From Icerya purchasi (Eukaryota; Arthropoda; Insecta; Hemiptera; Monophlebidae): 64,000 bases of DNA. Numbering within the stretch: the first letter of the stretch is position 1; each line of letters opens with the position of its first letter. Shown piece after piece: positions 11,328 through 21,608 of the stretch. Location of the stretch: NCBI GenBank assembly GCA_039619475.1, contig CM077116.1, positions 151,359,088 to 151,423,087 of the forward strand. Reading direction: 5' to 3'. Position numbers and translations under genes: made by a program. Below the pieces are notes generated by a model, which searched no databases, was not told the origin of the DNA, and saw only the letters and a list, made by a program, of their open reading frames with translations.

Positions 11328-11550
11328 ACATTAAAATCTGAAAGTATAAAATATTCTGAAAAATAAAAAAGCCGGGGGCTGCAGTTACAAAAATATTCGG
11401 TGCGTGTGGCATTGTGGTGCACAACAATGGAACAACATAATGGTGATTGTAGTTTTGACTTAGGATGTATTATAATATTAATATTTAATTATTAATCTGC
11501 GGCCCCTGCTTTTATTTTTCAGAATATTTTGTAGTTTCAGATTTTAATGT
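11328..11550. mobile_element. Foldback/MITE-like inverted repeat
   Basis: The arms 11328-11384 and 11497-11550 are imperfect inverted repeats of about 55 bp. The shared core is ACATTAAAATCTGAAA plus AAATATTCTGAAAAATAAA and a GC-rich inner end (GCCGGGGGCTGCAG against CTGCGGCCCCTGC). The roughly 110-bp loop is unrelated sequence. No clear target duplication is visible, so the superfamily is not assigned. Confidence 0.7.
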
Positions 11551-11859
11551 TAAGATTCATATCTGGTAGTTGCACTCTAATAAAGTTATTTTGTACTTTT
11601 TAGTGCATAAATAAAAGGCTATTTTTAAAAAAAAAAAATATTTTTTTTACTTTTTAGTCTGGATTTTTTACTATGTATTTCAATAAAAAACAATAAATTT
11701 AGAATTTTATTTTATTTTGCTTTATTTTATTCAATATCTTGATTATAGGGCATTTACAGAAATTTGTGTTACAATTTATTATTAAATAATGGATCGCATT
11801 CTTTCAATTATATTGTCTTTTGTTTTTCATACAATACATATAGAATCCTCAGCACATAA

Positions 11860-12532
11860 AACACAATGTTTGACTAATAGCAATCTTTCCATTGATAAAT
11901 CACATGACCGAAAAAAAAAAAAAAAATTTTTAAACTTTCGAGTTTTCGGCGCCTCAAAGGTCTGATATAAAAGTTAGAAACCCAAATGTTCCAAAGTAAA
12001 GAAATACACAAGATGCGCATTTTTTTAACCTTGTTCAAAATTTTTAGCTATAAAACTGAGCCGTAAGCGACGTCTACACGTCCTTTTTTTGTGTTTTTTT
12101 TAACTTTTAGTAAACTTCAAATGTTTCGTTTAGAAATAGCGCTCTTTCCAACAGCATATCATATGCTCGGAAAAAAATATATTTTTTTCCAAAAGTTTGA
12201 GCTTTCGAAGCCCCGAGAGGCTAATTTTAAAGTTGGAAACCTAAATATTCCAAACCAAAGAAATATACGTACATGTGCATATTTTCAACCTTGTTCAAAA
12301 TTTTTAGCCATAAGACTCGCGCCGCAAAGCGGGAGCTACATATTAGATCTTGCGCTTTTTTGAACTTTTCGTAAACTTCGAAAGTTTCATTAAAGAAATA
12401 AAATATGGTTTTGTTCTCGACAAATAACGATTTTTCCAACGATATATCACATTCTTGAAAAAAAAAAATTATTTCCAAAATTTCGTGCTTTCGGCGCCCC
12501 GAGAGTCTAATTTTAAAGCTGGAAACCCAGAT
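11860..12532. repeat. Tandem repeat, unit about 260 bp, 2.6 copies
   Basis: Phrases recur in the same order with an offset of about 260 bp: a C-rich TTTCGGCGCCxCxAGAGG box (near 11943, 12203 and 12487), AAAGTTGGAAACCxAAAT, and CCTTGTTCAAAATTTTTAGC (12030 and 12290). The third unit is cut by a LINE insertion within its GAAACCCAGAT segment. The repeat resumes at 13419. The element family is unknown; it could be a satellite-like array. Confidence 0.75.
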
Positions 12533-12578
12533 TTATTTTTTTTTTTTTTTGTTTAAAATTGCGATCTGGCTAATGTAG

Positions 12579-13092
12579 CTAATAAGCAATTGAAATGGAA
12601 GTTATGACATGATGGGAGATGCCATTCAACAATAACACTCCGCGTTGCTTTATCAGCCAATCAAACCGGTGGGGAAGGTCTAGGGGCGTATAACGATTTA
12701 GTCTATGATTGTCGTTGCCTGAGTGTAATAAATCAACTGCCAGCGGGTTAGGGTGGCCTACTAACCTACGCAGGTAACGCTCGCTATAATTTTTAATTAC
12801 TTTACTTACCGCCGGTACATGTAGATCCCGATGTAAGTTATCATTGCGCATGTACCACGGTGCATTGGCTATTATTCTCAGTATTTTTGACTGGCACCGC
12901 TGCATAATTTTAATATTAGACGCTGATGTTGTTCCCCAAAGAGATATACCGTAGGTCCACACCGGTTTGATGGCTGCATTATATAACAGCAATTTTGACT
13001 TCAGCGATAACACGGAAGTTTTGCCCAGGAGCCAGTATATCTCCCTCAGCTTCAAGTTTATTTTCTTGGCTTTGATCTTAATATGCTCCTTC
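12579..13092 (-). pseudogene. Jockey-like RT C-terminal domain
   Basis: This minus-strand frame reads WKEHIKIKAKKINLKL, then a segment with LLLYNAAIKPVWTYGISLWG and CQSKILRIIANAPWY, then DLHVPAV and RRLVGHPNPLA. These are the well-known conserved blocks after the RT domain in Jockey-clade proteins (K.LLY...I.P.W.YG..LWG; PWY.. N..LH.DL..P). The frame is uninterrupted from about 13092 to its stop, so the LINE is relatively young despite its 5' truncation. The open frame continues artificially to 13136 into the MITE. Across the MITE the LTW before KEH is restored, confirming the insertion. Confidence 0.85.
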
Positions 13093-13403
13093 CATAGGCG
13101 TACCCAGGCAAGATTTTCGGGAGGGGATCGATCCATTTTACAAAAAAAACACTTGGCAGATAAAAGGATTTTACTTAATAATTATATTTTATTAAAAATC
13201 TCTTGTATAATAGTTCTAAATGCGTAAGACTTATGTTCGTTTTCATTTTGAGAATAATTTACACTAATACATAGTTAGTTGTACTGTCAGAATGCCTGGT
13301 ACCAAGACATCTTACGACCCTAAAACGATAATACAGCAACGTAAAAATCCATTTCGGGAGGGGTTTGAACCCCCAAATCCCCCCCCCCCTGAGTACGCCT
13401 ATG
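13093..13403. mobile_element. MITE (hAT-type) inside the LINE
   Basis: The 311-bp element has perfect 11-bp terminal inverted repeats, CATAGGCGTAC at 13093 and GTACGCCTATG ending at 13403. It is flanked by an identical 8-bp duplication GCTCCTTC (13085-13092 and 13404-13411), which supports hAT mobilisation. Internally, CGGGAGGGG motifs occur twice and a C-rich run lies at 13380-13389. No coding capacity. Confidence 0.9.
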
Positions 13404-13430
13404 GCTCCTTCCAGGTCAGGAAACCCAGAT

Positions 13431-15007
13431 GTTGCATAATATTGTATTGTCATCTATAACAAGCATTTCTACAAAAGGACACTTAATTCATCGGGAAGTA
13501 AGTGAAAAATCGTTCGCAAGATACCCACCAGATAGATAGAATGACAAAGCGAGTTAAATAAAAGGCTATAAAAAAAAAGCGCTAAATGAAAGAGCATGTG
13601 CGGGAGCGAGTGACATAAATAACCACACACTTACCACGAGTATTCCACGTTACTACTGCCGAGAGTTGTCTGAGCGATCTGCTGCGTACCGACGATAGAA
13701 AAGTTTAAGAGGGAACTTGCATCAATTCGTAATGATAATTCAAATGGCTTTACATAATTTTGGTATTGGTAATCTTAAAAAATAGTTATAATAAATTATG
13801 GTTTAGACTTTAATTGATATTAAAATTCATTTTAATGTATTTTAATCATTGTTAATTCGGTATGTTTGTAATTGTTTGTTGTTTAAATCGAAAATTACGG
13901 TATTTTTACATAATTTCGCATTGATTTTAGAATATAGTGCTATACAGAAAGGCTATTAAAATTTATGAAATATAAGTGGGAGATTTATTGTAGTTTGTAA
14001 ACTTTTACTTTATTCTATATCTGAATATTTAATTCCTAAAAACAATAATAAAGTTTCTTTAATTTATTTTGACTAATTTTGAGTATTTCAGGATAAAATT
14101 TAAATGAAGTACTTATAGTTAAACGTTTAATACAAAATCGAATTTTCGGAATCTATTAAGCTGCGATGACAATAGAAATTTTATAATGCATATATTTTTA
14201 TTAATGTTTTATTATTTCATTTGTTTTGTAATTCATAATTATATTTAAGTGTTTAGAATTTCAGTACTAACAGTGCTGTACTTTATTTTCTAAGAAATTA
14301 AATTATGGAGTTTCTTCTCCATTCATTAATAACACTTCTCTCTTATAATTACTTTTAATTTAGAACCGATTGAAAAATTTGGTATGACGATTACTTATTT
14401 TCTCCGATTTTATTTATATATACATAAACTTTCTGTGTCTGTGCAGGCATTTCTTCATTACTTAAAGCTTAAAATTTAAAAAAATGTAGATAGGAATATA
14501 AATTAAACGAAATTAAGTATATTTATTAATGTAAAAATTCTATATTGTTGTGCAAATTGTAAATGTCTAATGCTTCTTGTTCTTTTTTAGACAAATAAAA
14601 TCGCACATTTATGAAATATGTTTATATAGAGGCAAAGGACTGTATGTAAATCGTAATTCAGTATGACATTATTAATATTACCAGCAATGAGTAGAAAAAA
14701 ATTGTGTGTAAGAAGTTCTTTGCAAGTCTACTTATAATTAAGGCAGCGTCAGAATGACTATAATATAGTTCTAACTATTATCAATTGTAATATCAAATTT
14801 GGTTACTATTTAACAACAACCTTAGAATTTAAATTATACTAAAGTATATTGTAGCAGTATGGTGCGGTTATTTTATATAATAGCATAAGTTTTTTAACAA
14901 TTATAATTTTATAATTGTAATATTACTACTTATATTTTAATCGATACAAAATTTTTCGTAGTTGTATAAAATTGTTTTTATTTAATGTAATATGTGAAAA
15001 AATTAAT
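13431..15007. other. Intergenic DNA, no feature recognised
   Basis: AT-rich sequence with no gene-like frame, no clear inverted repeat and no known transposon terminus. 13560-13690 is less AT-rich but reads as nothing recognisable. Confidence 0.4.
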
Positions 15008-15080
15008 TACCCCTGGTGGGACTCGAACCCACAATCCCCGGTTTAGGAGACCGATGCCTTATCCATTAGGCCACAGGGGC
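15008..15080 (-). tRNA. tRNA-Arg (anticodon CCT)
   Basis: On the minus strand a 73-base cloverleaf is complete. It has a GCCCCTG acceptor arm pairing with CAGGGGT (one G-U pair), a D-arm GGCCTAATGGATAAGGC, an anticodon loop CTCCTAA (anticodon CCT, reading AGG), a T-arm GTGGGTTCGAGTCCCAC, and discriminator A. Internal promoter boxes (TGGCCTAATGG and GGTTCGAGTCC) are intact. There is no intron. A run of six T on the minus strand lies just downstream (about 15003-14998), which would serve as a Pol III terminator. It decodes arginine in cytosolic translation and appears functional. Confidence 0.96.
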
Positions 15081-15339
15081 TTACTAAAGCCACAGGGTAT
15101 AATTTATACCCTTAAATTTTTTCTATATTAATATTTTTCTGATAAATGCATAGTAAATCGTAATTTTTATGTTGACATTCTAGAACTATATCGAAAAACA
15201 CTAAAGGAAAGCAGTTGTTTTTTACAAATATCAATTTCAACCTGTTCACTTTGGAATCGAACTATTAAGATATTTCCCACCCTATTTCATCAAATTTATC
15301 TGATACACTATTGCATTTTGTGACATGCTCGACTGAATC

Positions 15340-15905
15340 ATTTTTCTTATATCAATCCTGCGATTTCCCCAATATTTTATATTTTTTATTTTATTCACAC
15401 CAACTTTTTGTCTTGTTTAATGATGTGATATCAGTTATCGTCTCTGTGTTAACCATGAACTCACTACTCTGAAGTCTAATAGTTCCTCTTTCCACTCACC
15501 AGATGGATTCCTTATACATGTTGGTTCGTTAACAATTTTTTCTCTAATTATAGTCAATTTTATACTATTTCTAGCCATTTTCTTTTATTGTAGCGCCTTC
15601 TACACAATTTTTTTTATTTTTTTTGCCATCTGCACCACGGCATCGCATGAGATACATAATTTGTTCGATTTCCTGCGTGTACAATATTTTCCTTAATTTG
15701 GCGCTCTGAACTGTTGTTTTACTTTATAGTCGACTTTCTATCTAATTTTCACTACTTCTCTTGTCCTATTCCTACAATTTCCCCAAGTTATATATTTTTT
15801 ATATTGACTGCACCAATATTTTTGCCTCATTTAATGGTGCAATTCTGGTTAGAGGTTCTGCATTAGCTAAAAGTACCTTTCCACTCTGTAGTGGGTTGGC
15901 TCATC
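15340..15905. repeat. Imperfect direct repeat, about 415 bp apart
   Basis: A block near 15355-15425 (TTTCCCCAATATTTTATATT, then CACACCAACTTTTTGTCT, then TTTAATGATG) recurs near 15769-15840 (TTTCCCCAAGTTATATAT, then CACCAATATTTTTGCCTC, then TTTAATGGTG). Both are followed by a TTCCACTC motif. This is probably old mobile DNA of unknown type. No gene is seen between the tRNA and the hAT element. Confidence 0.55.
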
Positions 15906-17103
15906 TTTTCACCTTATAGACAAATCCATACTTATGTCCGTCCAATTCATAAAAGCTCTTGTCAATTCAGCTAACATCACTCTGTGTTTAAGGACAGGGA
16001 ATATTATGTCATTTTGTATTAGTGGATATGTAGCAGCATTGCCAGACGTCCCGATTTTTAAATCAAAATTAAACGTCCCGCGAGACACAGGCTTAGTCCC
16101 GCTTTTCGGGGATAATTCGACCATGCGTTCACCGTGCTGTGGAAGCGCGGCCGGGTGATACAGACAAGTGTGGACTGGCCGCCCGCCCGGCGCGTAGTGA
16201 AGATAAGCGCACGGGAGAGAGAGGGGTGCGTTATGCAATCGGTGCGTGCGACCACGACATCTTCTCTTTCTCTTTCACTCTTTTCTTATTCCCATTTGTT
16301 TATAAATTTCTATTTCGCGAAAACGCACGATTATGTACGAAGGAATAGCGAATACCTTGTTGTGCTCCAAACCTCCGTCGATGTTATTCGCTGACACCGC
16401 GCTATAATCGCGGTGTTGCGAACCAAAAGTCCCGTTTTATGATGCAATGTTAACATGGCTGTTTACGTTTCGCCTAACGGTGTATACGCTATTCAATAAG
16501 TTTTATTCACTGACGTCTTTAAATTCGTTAAGCCTTCTCTTTTTTTTATTCACGTTTTTGTTGCGAATGACGCAATTTTAATCAGGTGGTCAGTCGACCA
16601 GTCCGATATTTATACAGGCACGTTTTTCGATGTTTTCTTCAGATTTAGTTTGATTCTGGTTCTAGGCAAAACCTATGCCGGAATAAGTCTCCGCGGTATT
16701 GGATTAACCGATAAATCGAACAAGCCTGTCCGATTAGTTTTTCGCCTTTCATTGCGTTAATCATGTCTTCGCAGGCTAACGAATCCTTATATCTATATCC
16801 GTTATTACCGCGTAATTTGATCACCATTTTCGTTTTTACGTGAAATATACGCGAAATCAAATTAGAACATTCTTTGTTATTTTTCACCGAAAAGTAGTTG
16901 ATCAGTGTTCCCGTATTCATCCGGGATCACAACAACCTATTGCATTTGTTTTAGTGCTTGGAAAGCAGTGAGCAAGTAGTGAGTTGCGCTGTGTGCGTAA
17001 TTTAATTTAATTACATCAAGCAAACAAAAGTTTAAGTTTTTTTACGTGTTTTTTTTTCCTTAAATTACTGGAATTTACTTATTAGAATCGTTTAAAGATA
17101 AAT

Positions 17104-19514
17104 GAAGCCGACAGTGATGTTTCGGATTGCTCGGAACCGGAAATCATTGCACCCAAGAAGAAAGTCAAACTAGGAAAACATCGCCTAACGAAATACAGTA
17201 CAAATTGGCAGAATGATTATAATCGGTTGTGTATTGTGACGTCGGATGAGTATAAAGCTTATTGTAAACTGTGCAAGAAAGAGTTTACTATTTCTCATGG
17301 CGGATTAAACGATGTAGTGAAGCATTCAAAAACAACTAGTCACTCAAAGATCACGAGTTCTCGCGCTGCAACAAACATAACTAGCTATTTCCAGGCACCA
17401 GGTACTTCCACATCTGATCGTGATCTCGATGATATTATGTACAAAACGCCAGCCGTAGAAATTACTTCTATATATCACACCATTAAACATTCGTTAAGCT
17501 ACAATAGTATGGATTGTTTTCAAACGTTATTGCCTCTCATGTACGCCGATTCTAAGATAGCTAAGAATGTTAAATGTGGTAGGACAAAGAGTGAAGCTAT
17601 AGTTTGTGAAGTATTGGCAAAAGAAGCTTTAAAGGACGCAATTGAAAATTTAAAATAAGATTTATTTTTTTCGATTTCTACGGATGCCAGCAATAAAGGA
17701 AACCGGAAAATGGTTCTGATATGTGTGCGATATTTCAGTTTTGACAAAGGAATACAAAACAAATTAATAAATTTTGTGAAGAGTGATGACGAAACTGCCG
17801 ACCAAATAACAAAGGTACTTTGTGAAACATTGCATAAACATAACTTAAAACTATCGCAAGTAACATCATATGGTGCTGACAATGCAAATGTAAGCTTTGG
17901 TTCAAATCATTCTGTTTTCACGAATCACGTTGCCAAAAACAAAAAAATATTAAAAGCTAGCTGTTCAGTTCACATCTTGCATAACATGAGCAAATTTGCA
18001 TGTGATAGATTAGACATCGATGTAGAAGCTATCATCTTAAAAATATATGGCCATTTCTCACATTCAGCTAAACGTCGTGCGGAATTGATGAAGATATTTG
18101 AAACTACAGAAATGGAGTGGGTCAAATTATTACGTCATGTAAATACAAGATTTCTGTCGCTCTGCCCTGCTGTCGAGAGAGTAATCAAGGTTTGGCCTGC
18201 TTTGAAAAGTTACTTTGATAAGCAAGAATCATGTGCGAAAGCCATTGAAAAGATTTTTTACTCTGAAGCAGAGGAAACAAAAACTCTAGCCTAGTTGCAT
18301 TTTGTTCATAATGTGATGAGTGCTTTTGGTACATTAATGAAAGAGTCTCAGGGAAATGATATTGCCATAACAGAAATGTATGAGTCATTATGCCTCTTCC
18401 GCTCAAAGTTGACTCAAAGGCTAAAGGATGGGTTTTTCGGCTACCAGACGAAACTGATTTTAAATAAATTGGTTGAATCTGAACGGATTAAAGCCATCGA
18501 AGATTTCAACAATTATTACACAAATTGCCAACAATATATAGACAAACGTTATAATTTTTCAGATGAAAATATTTTTTTTAGACTTAAATTCGTAAACCTG
18601 GAAAGTGAAGTTAATTTCGGCATGATTGAAAATGCTGTATCTTTAATAAAATTGACAGGCGATATTTCGGTAGATAACTTATATGAAGAATTTAACTTGT
18701 TGAAATCATCCTTGGACGTATTAGTGGGAAATTGTAAAGACTAGAGGTGTGTAACTCAGTAACTCTTTTGATACAGAATTAAAACAAATTACCCCGTGAT
18801 CTATGATTGTAACAGATGTTTAATTTACAAAACAACAACTAATAAGAATTTTTTAAGTGCTTTAATAATTACTACTTTGCTGTATTAGTCTCAAAACAAC
18901 TGAACAAATGAAGTTAAACAACTTCATATTTGGAATTACAAGCTAATTAACAGGCTGTTTAAATTGTTTTAACAACAAATTCTAAATTTGTTCAGTTTTT
19001 TTGAGACTAATACAGCAAAGTAGTAATTATTAAAGCACTTAAAAAATTCTTATTAGTTGTTTTGTAAATTAAAATTTCTTTGTAAATTAAACATCTGTTA
19101 CAATCATAGATCACAGAGTAATTTGTTTTAATTCTGTAGACTACTGAATTAGTGAGTCAAAAGAGTTACTGAGTTACTGAGTTACACACCTCTAGTAAAG
19201 ACTCAACTGCCACCACTGCACAAAAATGGCACCAGCTCTTTCAACTGTTTTCAAAAAAAGATACCAAGAATATGTTTAAACTAGTGTCTTTCATATTAAG
19301 TATCCCAATATCAAACTACTTTCCTGAACGCGTTTTTTCCCAGATGAATTTAAAATGGTCGGATGCCAGAAATAAATGCTTCGTAAATTTAATGAAAGCA
19401 AAATTACTCATTCAGTTCAATCTAGAGCTATCCTATGCAGAGTTCTTCATTTTTATTAAAGAGAAAAAGGAAACTTTAAAACAAGTTAAATCTTCACAGA
19501 AATGTCATGAATAA
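17104..19514 (+). pseudogene. hAT-family transposase with BED zinc finger
   Basis: All pieces lie in one reading frame apart from the inserted MITE. An acidic start with a PKKKVK nuclear signal is followed by a BED-type zinc finger (YCKLCKKEF, then H...H at about 17312-17343). Then come the first catalytic-region motif STDASNKGN (about 17672-17703) and ADNANVSFG (about 17875-17900). After these are the LRHVNTRFLSL block with WPALKSYF, and a C-terminal dimerisation motif ILSIPISNYFPERVFSQM (about 19290-19345). The frame is broken by stop codons at 17656-17658 and 18292-18294 and by the MITE at 18742-19194. No in-frame ATG precedes the BED finger; an AG at about 17086 could be a splice acceptor. 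The copy is dead but only lightly decayed. Confidence 0.85.
18742..19194. mobile_element. Foldback MITE inserted in the hAT transposase
   Basis: The 453-bp element starts TAGAGGTGTGTAACTCAG and ends with its reverse complement, with an identical 8-bp duplication GTAAAGAC on each side (18734-18741 and 19195-19202). The arms are long imperfect inverted repeats reaching towards the centre (for example AATAATTACTACTTTGCTGT against ACAGCAAAGTAGTAATTATT). Removing it together with one duplication restores the transposase frame, which dates it after the hAT insertion. Confidence 0.92.
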
Positions 19515-20041
19515 GTAATTCTTATAAATAAATTATTTTCTTATTGTAAGTTACAATTTGAACGCTCACTCCTCAGACTATTGCTCGAAACACCACATTT
19601 TTCTAATAAATAAAACCTTTTTGATTTTATTTTTTTTATTTAGAAGACGAAGAAGACTCGACTAACTAATGATAAGGTAAACCTGATTTAAAATATCATA
19701 TTTTTATTAAAATACATTTTTTATGGCAATTTTTGCTATCTATTGTTACATAATCACATAATCATGTAAAAGTAAGTTAAAACTCAAATAAAAAGATAAA
19801 TATTTAAAAACTTCTGGTTATATATGGTTTTTTTACCATGTCCCGCTTTCGATGAAAGAATACCGCTTTTTTCACTCAAAAAGTTCCAAAATCCCGACTT
19901 GATAAGAAAAAAATCTGGCAACGCTGGTATGTAGGTAGGTAATTTGTGGACGAACTGTCTTACCCGTCTTACCATCGTTTCATAACTTTTCATCAGGCAG
20001 TTTTAGTTTTTAGTCAATCGTGTTACTATTTGTGTATCGCT

Positions 20042-20835
20042 CAAGGCTTGAAAGCCAGCTAAAAGACAAAAGCTAAAAGCTGAAAGCCAATCATTTTCAG
20101 ATGTCATAAGCTTAATCCAAAAGCCATATTTAAATTTCCATAAGCTAAAAGCCTAAAGCTTAAGCTATATTCAAAATATAAACAGCCGAAAGACGAAAGC
20201 TTAAGCTGTATTTTAAGTTTAAACAGCCAAAAGCCGAAAGCCTAAGCCATATTTCAAATTTAAACAGTCAAAAACCGAAAGCTTAAGCTGTATTTTTCAA
20301 TGACATAAGCCGTATTAAGTTTAAGCTGAATAATAATATGGCTTAAACTTAATATGGCTTGTGTCCTTGAAAAATACAGCTTAAGCTTTCGGCTTTTGGC
20401 TGTTTGAATTTGAAATATGGCTTAGGCTTTCAGCTTTCGGCTTACGAAATAAATTTCAATAAAAGTTAATTAAAATCATTTACTAATTACTATACATCAA
20501 ACTATTTAGCACTACTATTGAAACTTCAACTTTTTTCTTTATGCACAAAAATAAAAGTTTTTAAAAACAATTTCTTACGCGATTAATTATGTCAAAATGC
20601 AAAATCAAGAAAATAACACAAAAAAAGCTTAAGCCGAATATAAAGCTTAATTTAGCTTTTTTAGAAAACAGCTTAAGCTTTCGTCTTTCGACTGTTTAAA
20701 TTTTTAATATAGCATAAGCTTTAGGCTTTTAGCTTATGGAAACTTAAATATGGCTTTTGGATTAAGCTTATGACATCTAAAAATGATTGGCTTTCAGCTT
20801 TTAGCTTTTGGCTTTCAGCTGGCTTTCAAGCCCTG
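20042..20835. mobile_element. Large foldback element with AAGC-rich repeats
   Basis: A 794-bp inverted repeat starts CAAGGCTTGAAAGCCAGC and ends GCTGGCTTTCAAGCCCTG. The six bases ATCGCT occur on both sides. Each arm of roughly 300 bp is itself built of diverged tandem units such as CAGCCGAAAGCTTAAGCTG and TTTAAACAGCCAAAAGCC, rich in AAAGC/GCTTT. A loop of about 200 bp (near 20440-20630) is ordinary AT-rich DNA. There is no coding frame. Transcripts could form a very long hairpin. CAGGGCTTG-like ends recall hAT, but a 6-bp rather than 8-bp duplication leaves the class open. Confidence 0.8.
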
Positions 20836-20841
20836 ATCGCT

Positions 20842-21594
20842 GCTGCTAAATTTCCTTTATGTTTACTGCTCATTTTTGTATTAAACTTTCCAATTTTCAG
20901 TTTTCTTTTCATTCATTTTTTTTTTTTCGACTTCTAACTGCTATTTGAATATTGAAAGTTTAGTAATGTTGGATTCAAATAAAAACTGGAAATCATTCAA
21001 CCGACTACAATGAAAAGCAGATTTGTTAAATATTAAGTGAATGTCTTCATATTTTATCTCTTCTCGTGGTGTTATATTGTTATATCCTTATCAATTTTTC
21101 TCATTTCCAATGCTGTTTTATTTTACTTTAATTCCTTACGTCTACCCATAATTTAATAGAAAGTTTGTAAAACTGTAATATATAATTATTGGTTTTAATT
21201 GAAATATTTCTTTATCCTGTATGAATCGTCTGATTTTTGTAGTAATTAAAGAAAAAATTTGAATTTTGAGTTAATTTCCTCTCATCACCAGTAGAATTTT
21301 ATTAACTATAAACTTTGTCTTAGCTGTTTCACTATTTACACGACTGCTGTGGATTTATACACTTCCACCTATTGCAACAATAATAGGAATGAATTTAGCT
21401 ATAACCATTTATATCGGAGTTTATAATTTCAAATTACCAGCGGTTAACGGTTTTCCCAATTTGTTTGGTTCATGTTAAATCAGAGTTGCGTAGTTGATAA
21501 AAATTCGGTTTTTGGTTGTAGATAACAAAATTTTAAAACTTGAACAATTATTTATGATAACTTATGATTTTAACGAAAATTTTCTTCTTTAATC
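20842..21594. other. Upstream region of the PRC1/Fascetto gene
   Basis: About 750 bp of AT-rich DNA between the foldback element and the start codon. It must hold the promoter and 5' UTR. No TATA box, initiator or other site can be chosen with confidence, and no transposon remnant is recognised. Confidence 0.35.
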
Positions 21595-21608
21595 ATGTCG
21601 GATGAAAG
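21595..21608 (+). CDS. feo: feo exon 1 (start codon)
   Basis: Fourteen coding bases: ATG and three more codons (MSDE), then two bases of a split serine codon, ending at AG|GTAATT. The tiny exon is supported by the perfect phase match to exon 2. Confidence 0.7.

Larger units (their letters stand above)
12533..13418 (-). mobile_element. 5'-truncated Jockey-like LINE with target duplication
   Basis: A minus-strand LINE 3' end inserted into the tandem repeat. The 12 bases GGAAACCCAGAT occur on both sides (12521-12532 and 13419-13430), and a poly-T run at 12536-12550 is the poly-A tail on the other strand. The coding part begins inside the RT and ends in the C-terminal domain. The element was later interrupted by a 311-bp MITE (13093-13403). 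Confidence 0.85.
16034..19926 (+). mobile_element. hAT DNA transposon, near full length
   Basis: Terminal inverted repeats CAGCATTGCCAGA (16034) and, on the other strand, CAGCGTTGCCAGA (ending 19926) bound a 3.9-kb element. The flanking 8 bases ATATGTAG and GTATGTAG differ at one position and are the expected target duplication. The inside holds a hAT transposase (about 17104-19514) read left to right, split by a MITE. The first kilobase is noncoding; its short frames on both strands look accidental. Subterminal CCCG-rich blocks are shared by both ends. Confidence 0.88.

Noticed and set aside
15909..16394. Cluster of frames on both strands near the hAT left end
   Set aside because: They straddle the hAT terminus, overlap one another and show no known domain.
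16645..16920. Minus-strand 91-codon frame inside the hAT element
   Set aside because: Antisense to the transposase direction, with no recognised family; likely chance within noncoding transposon DNA.
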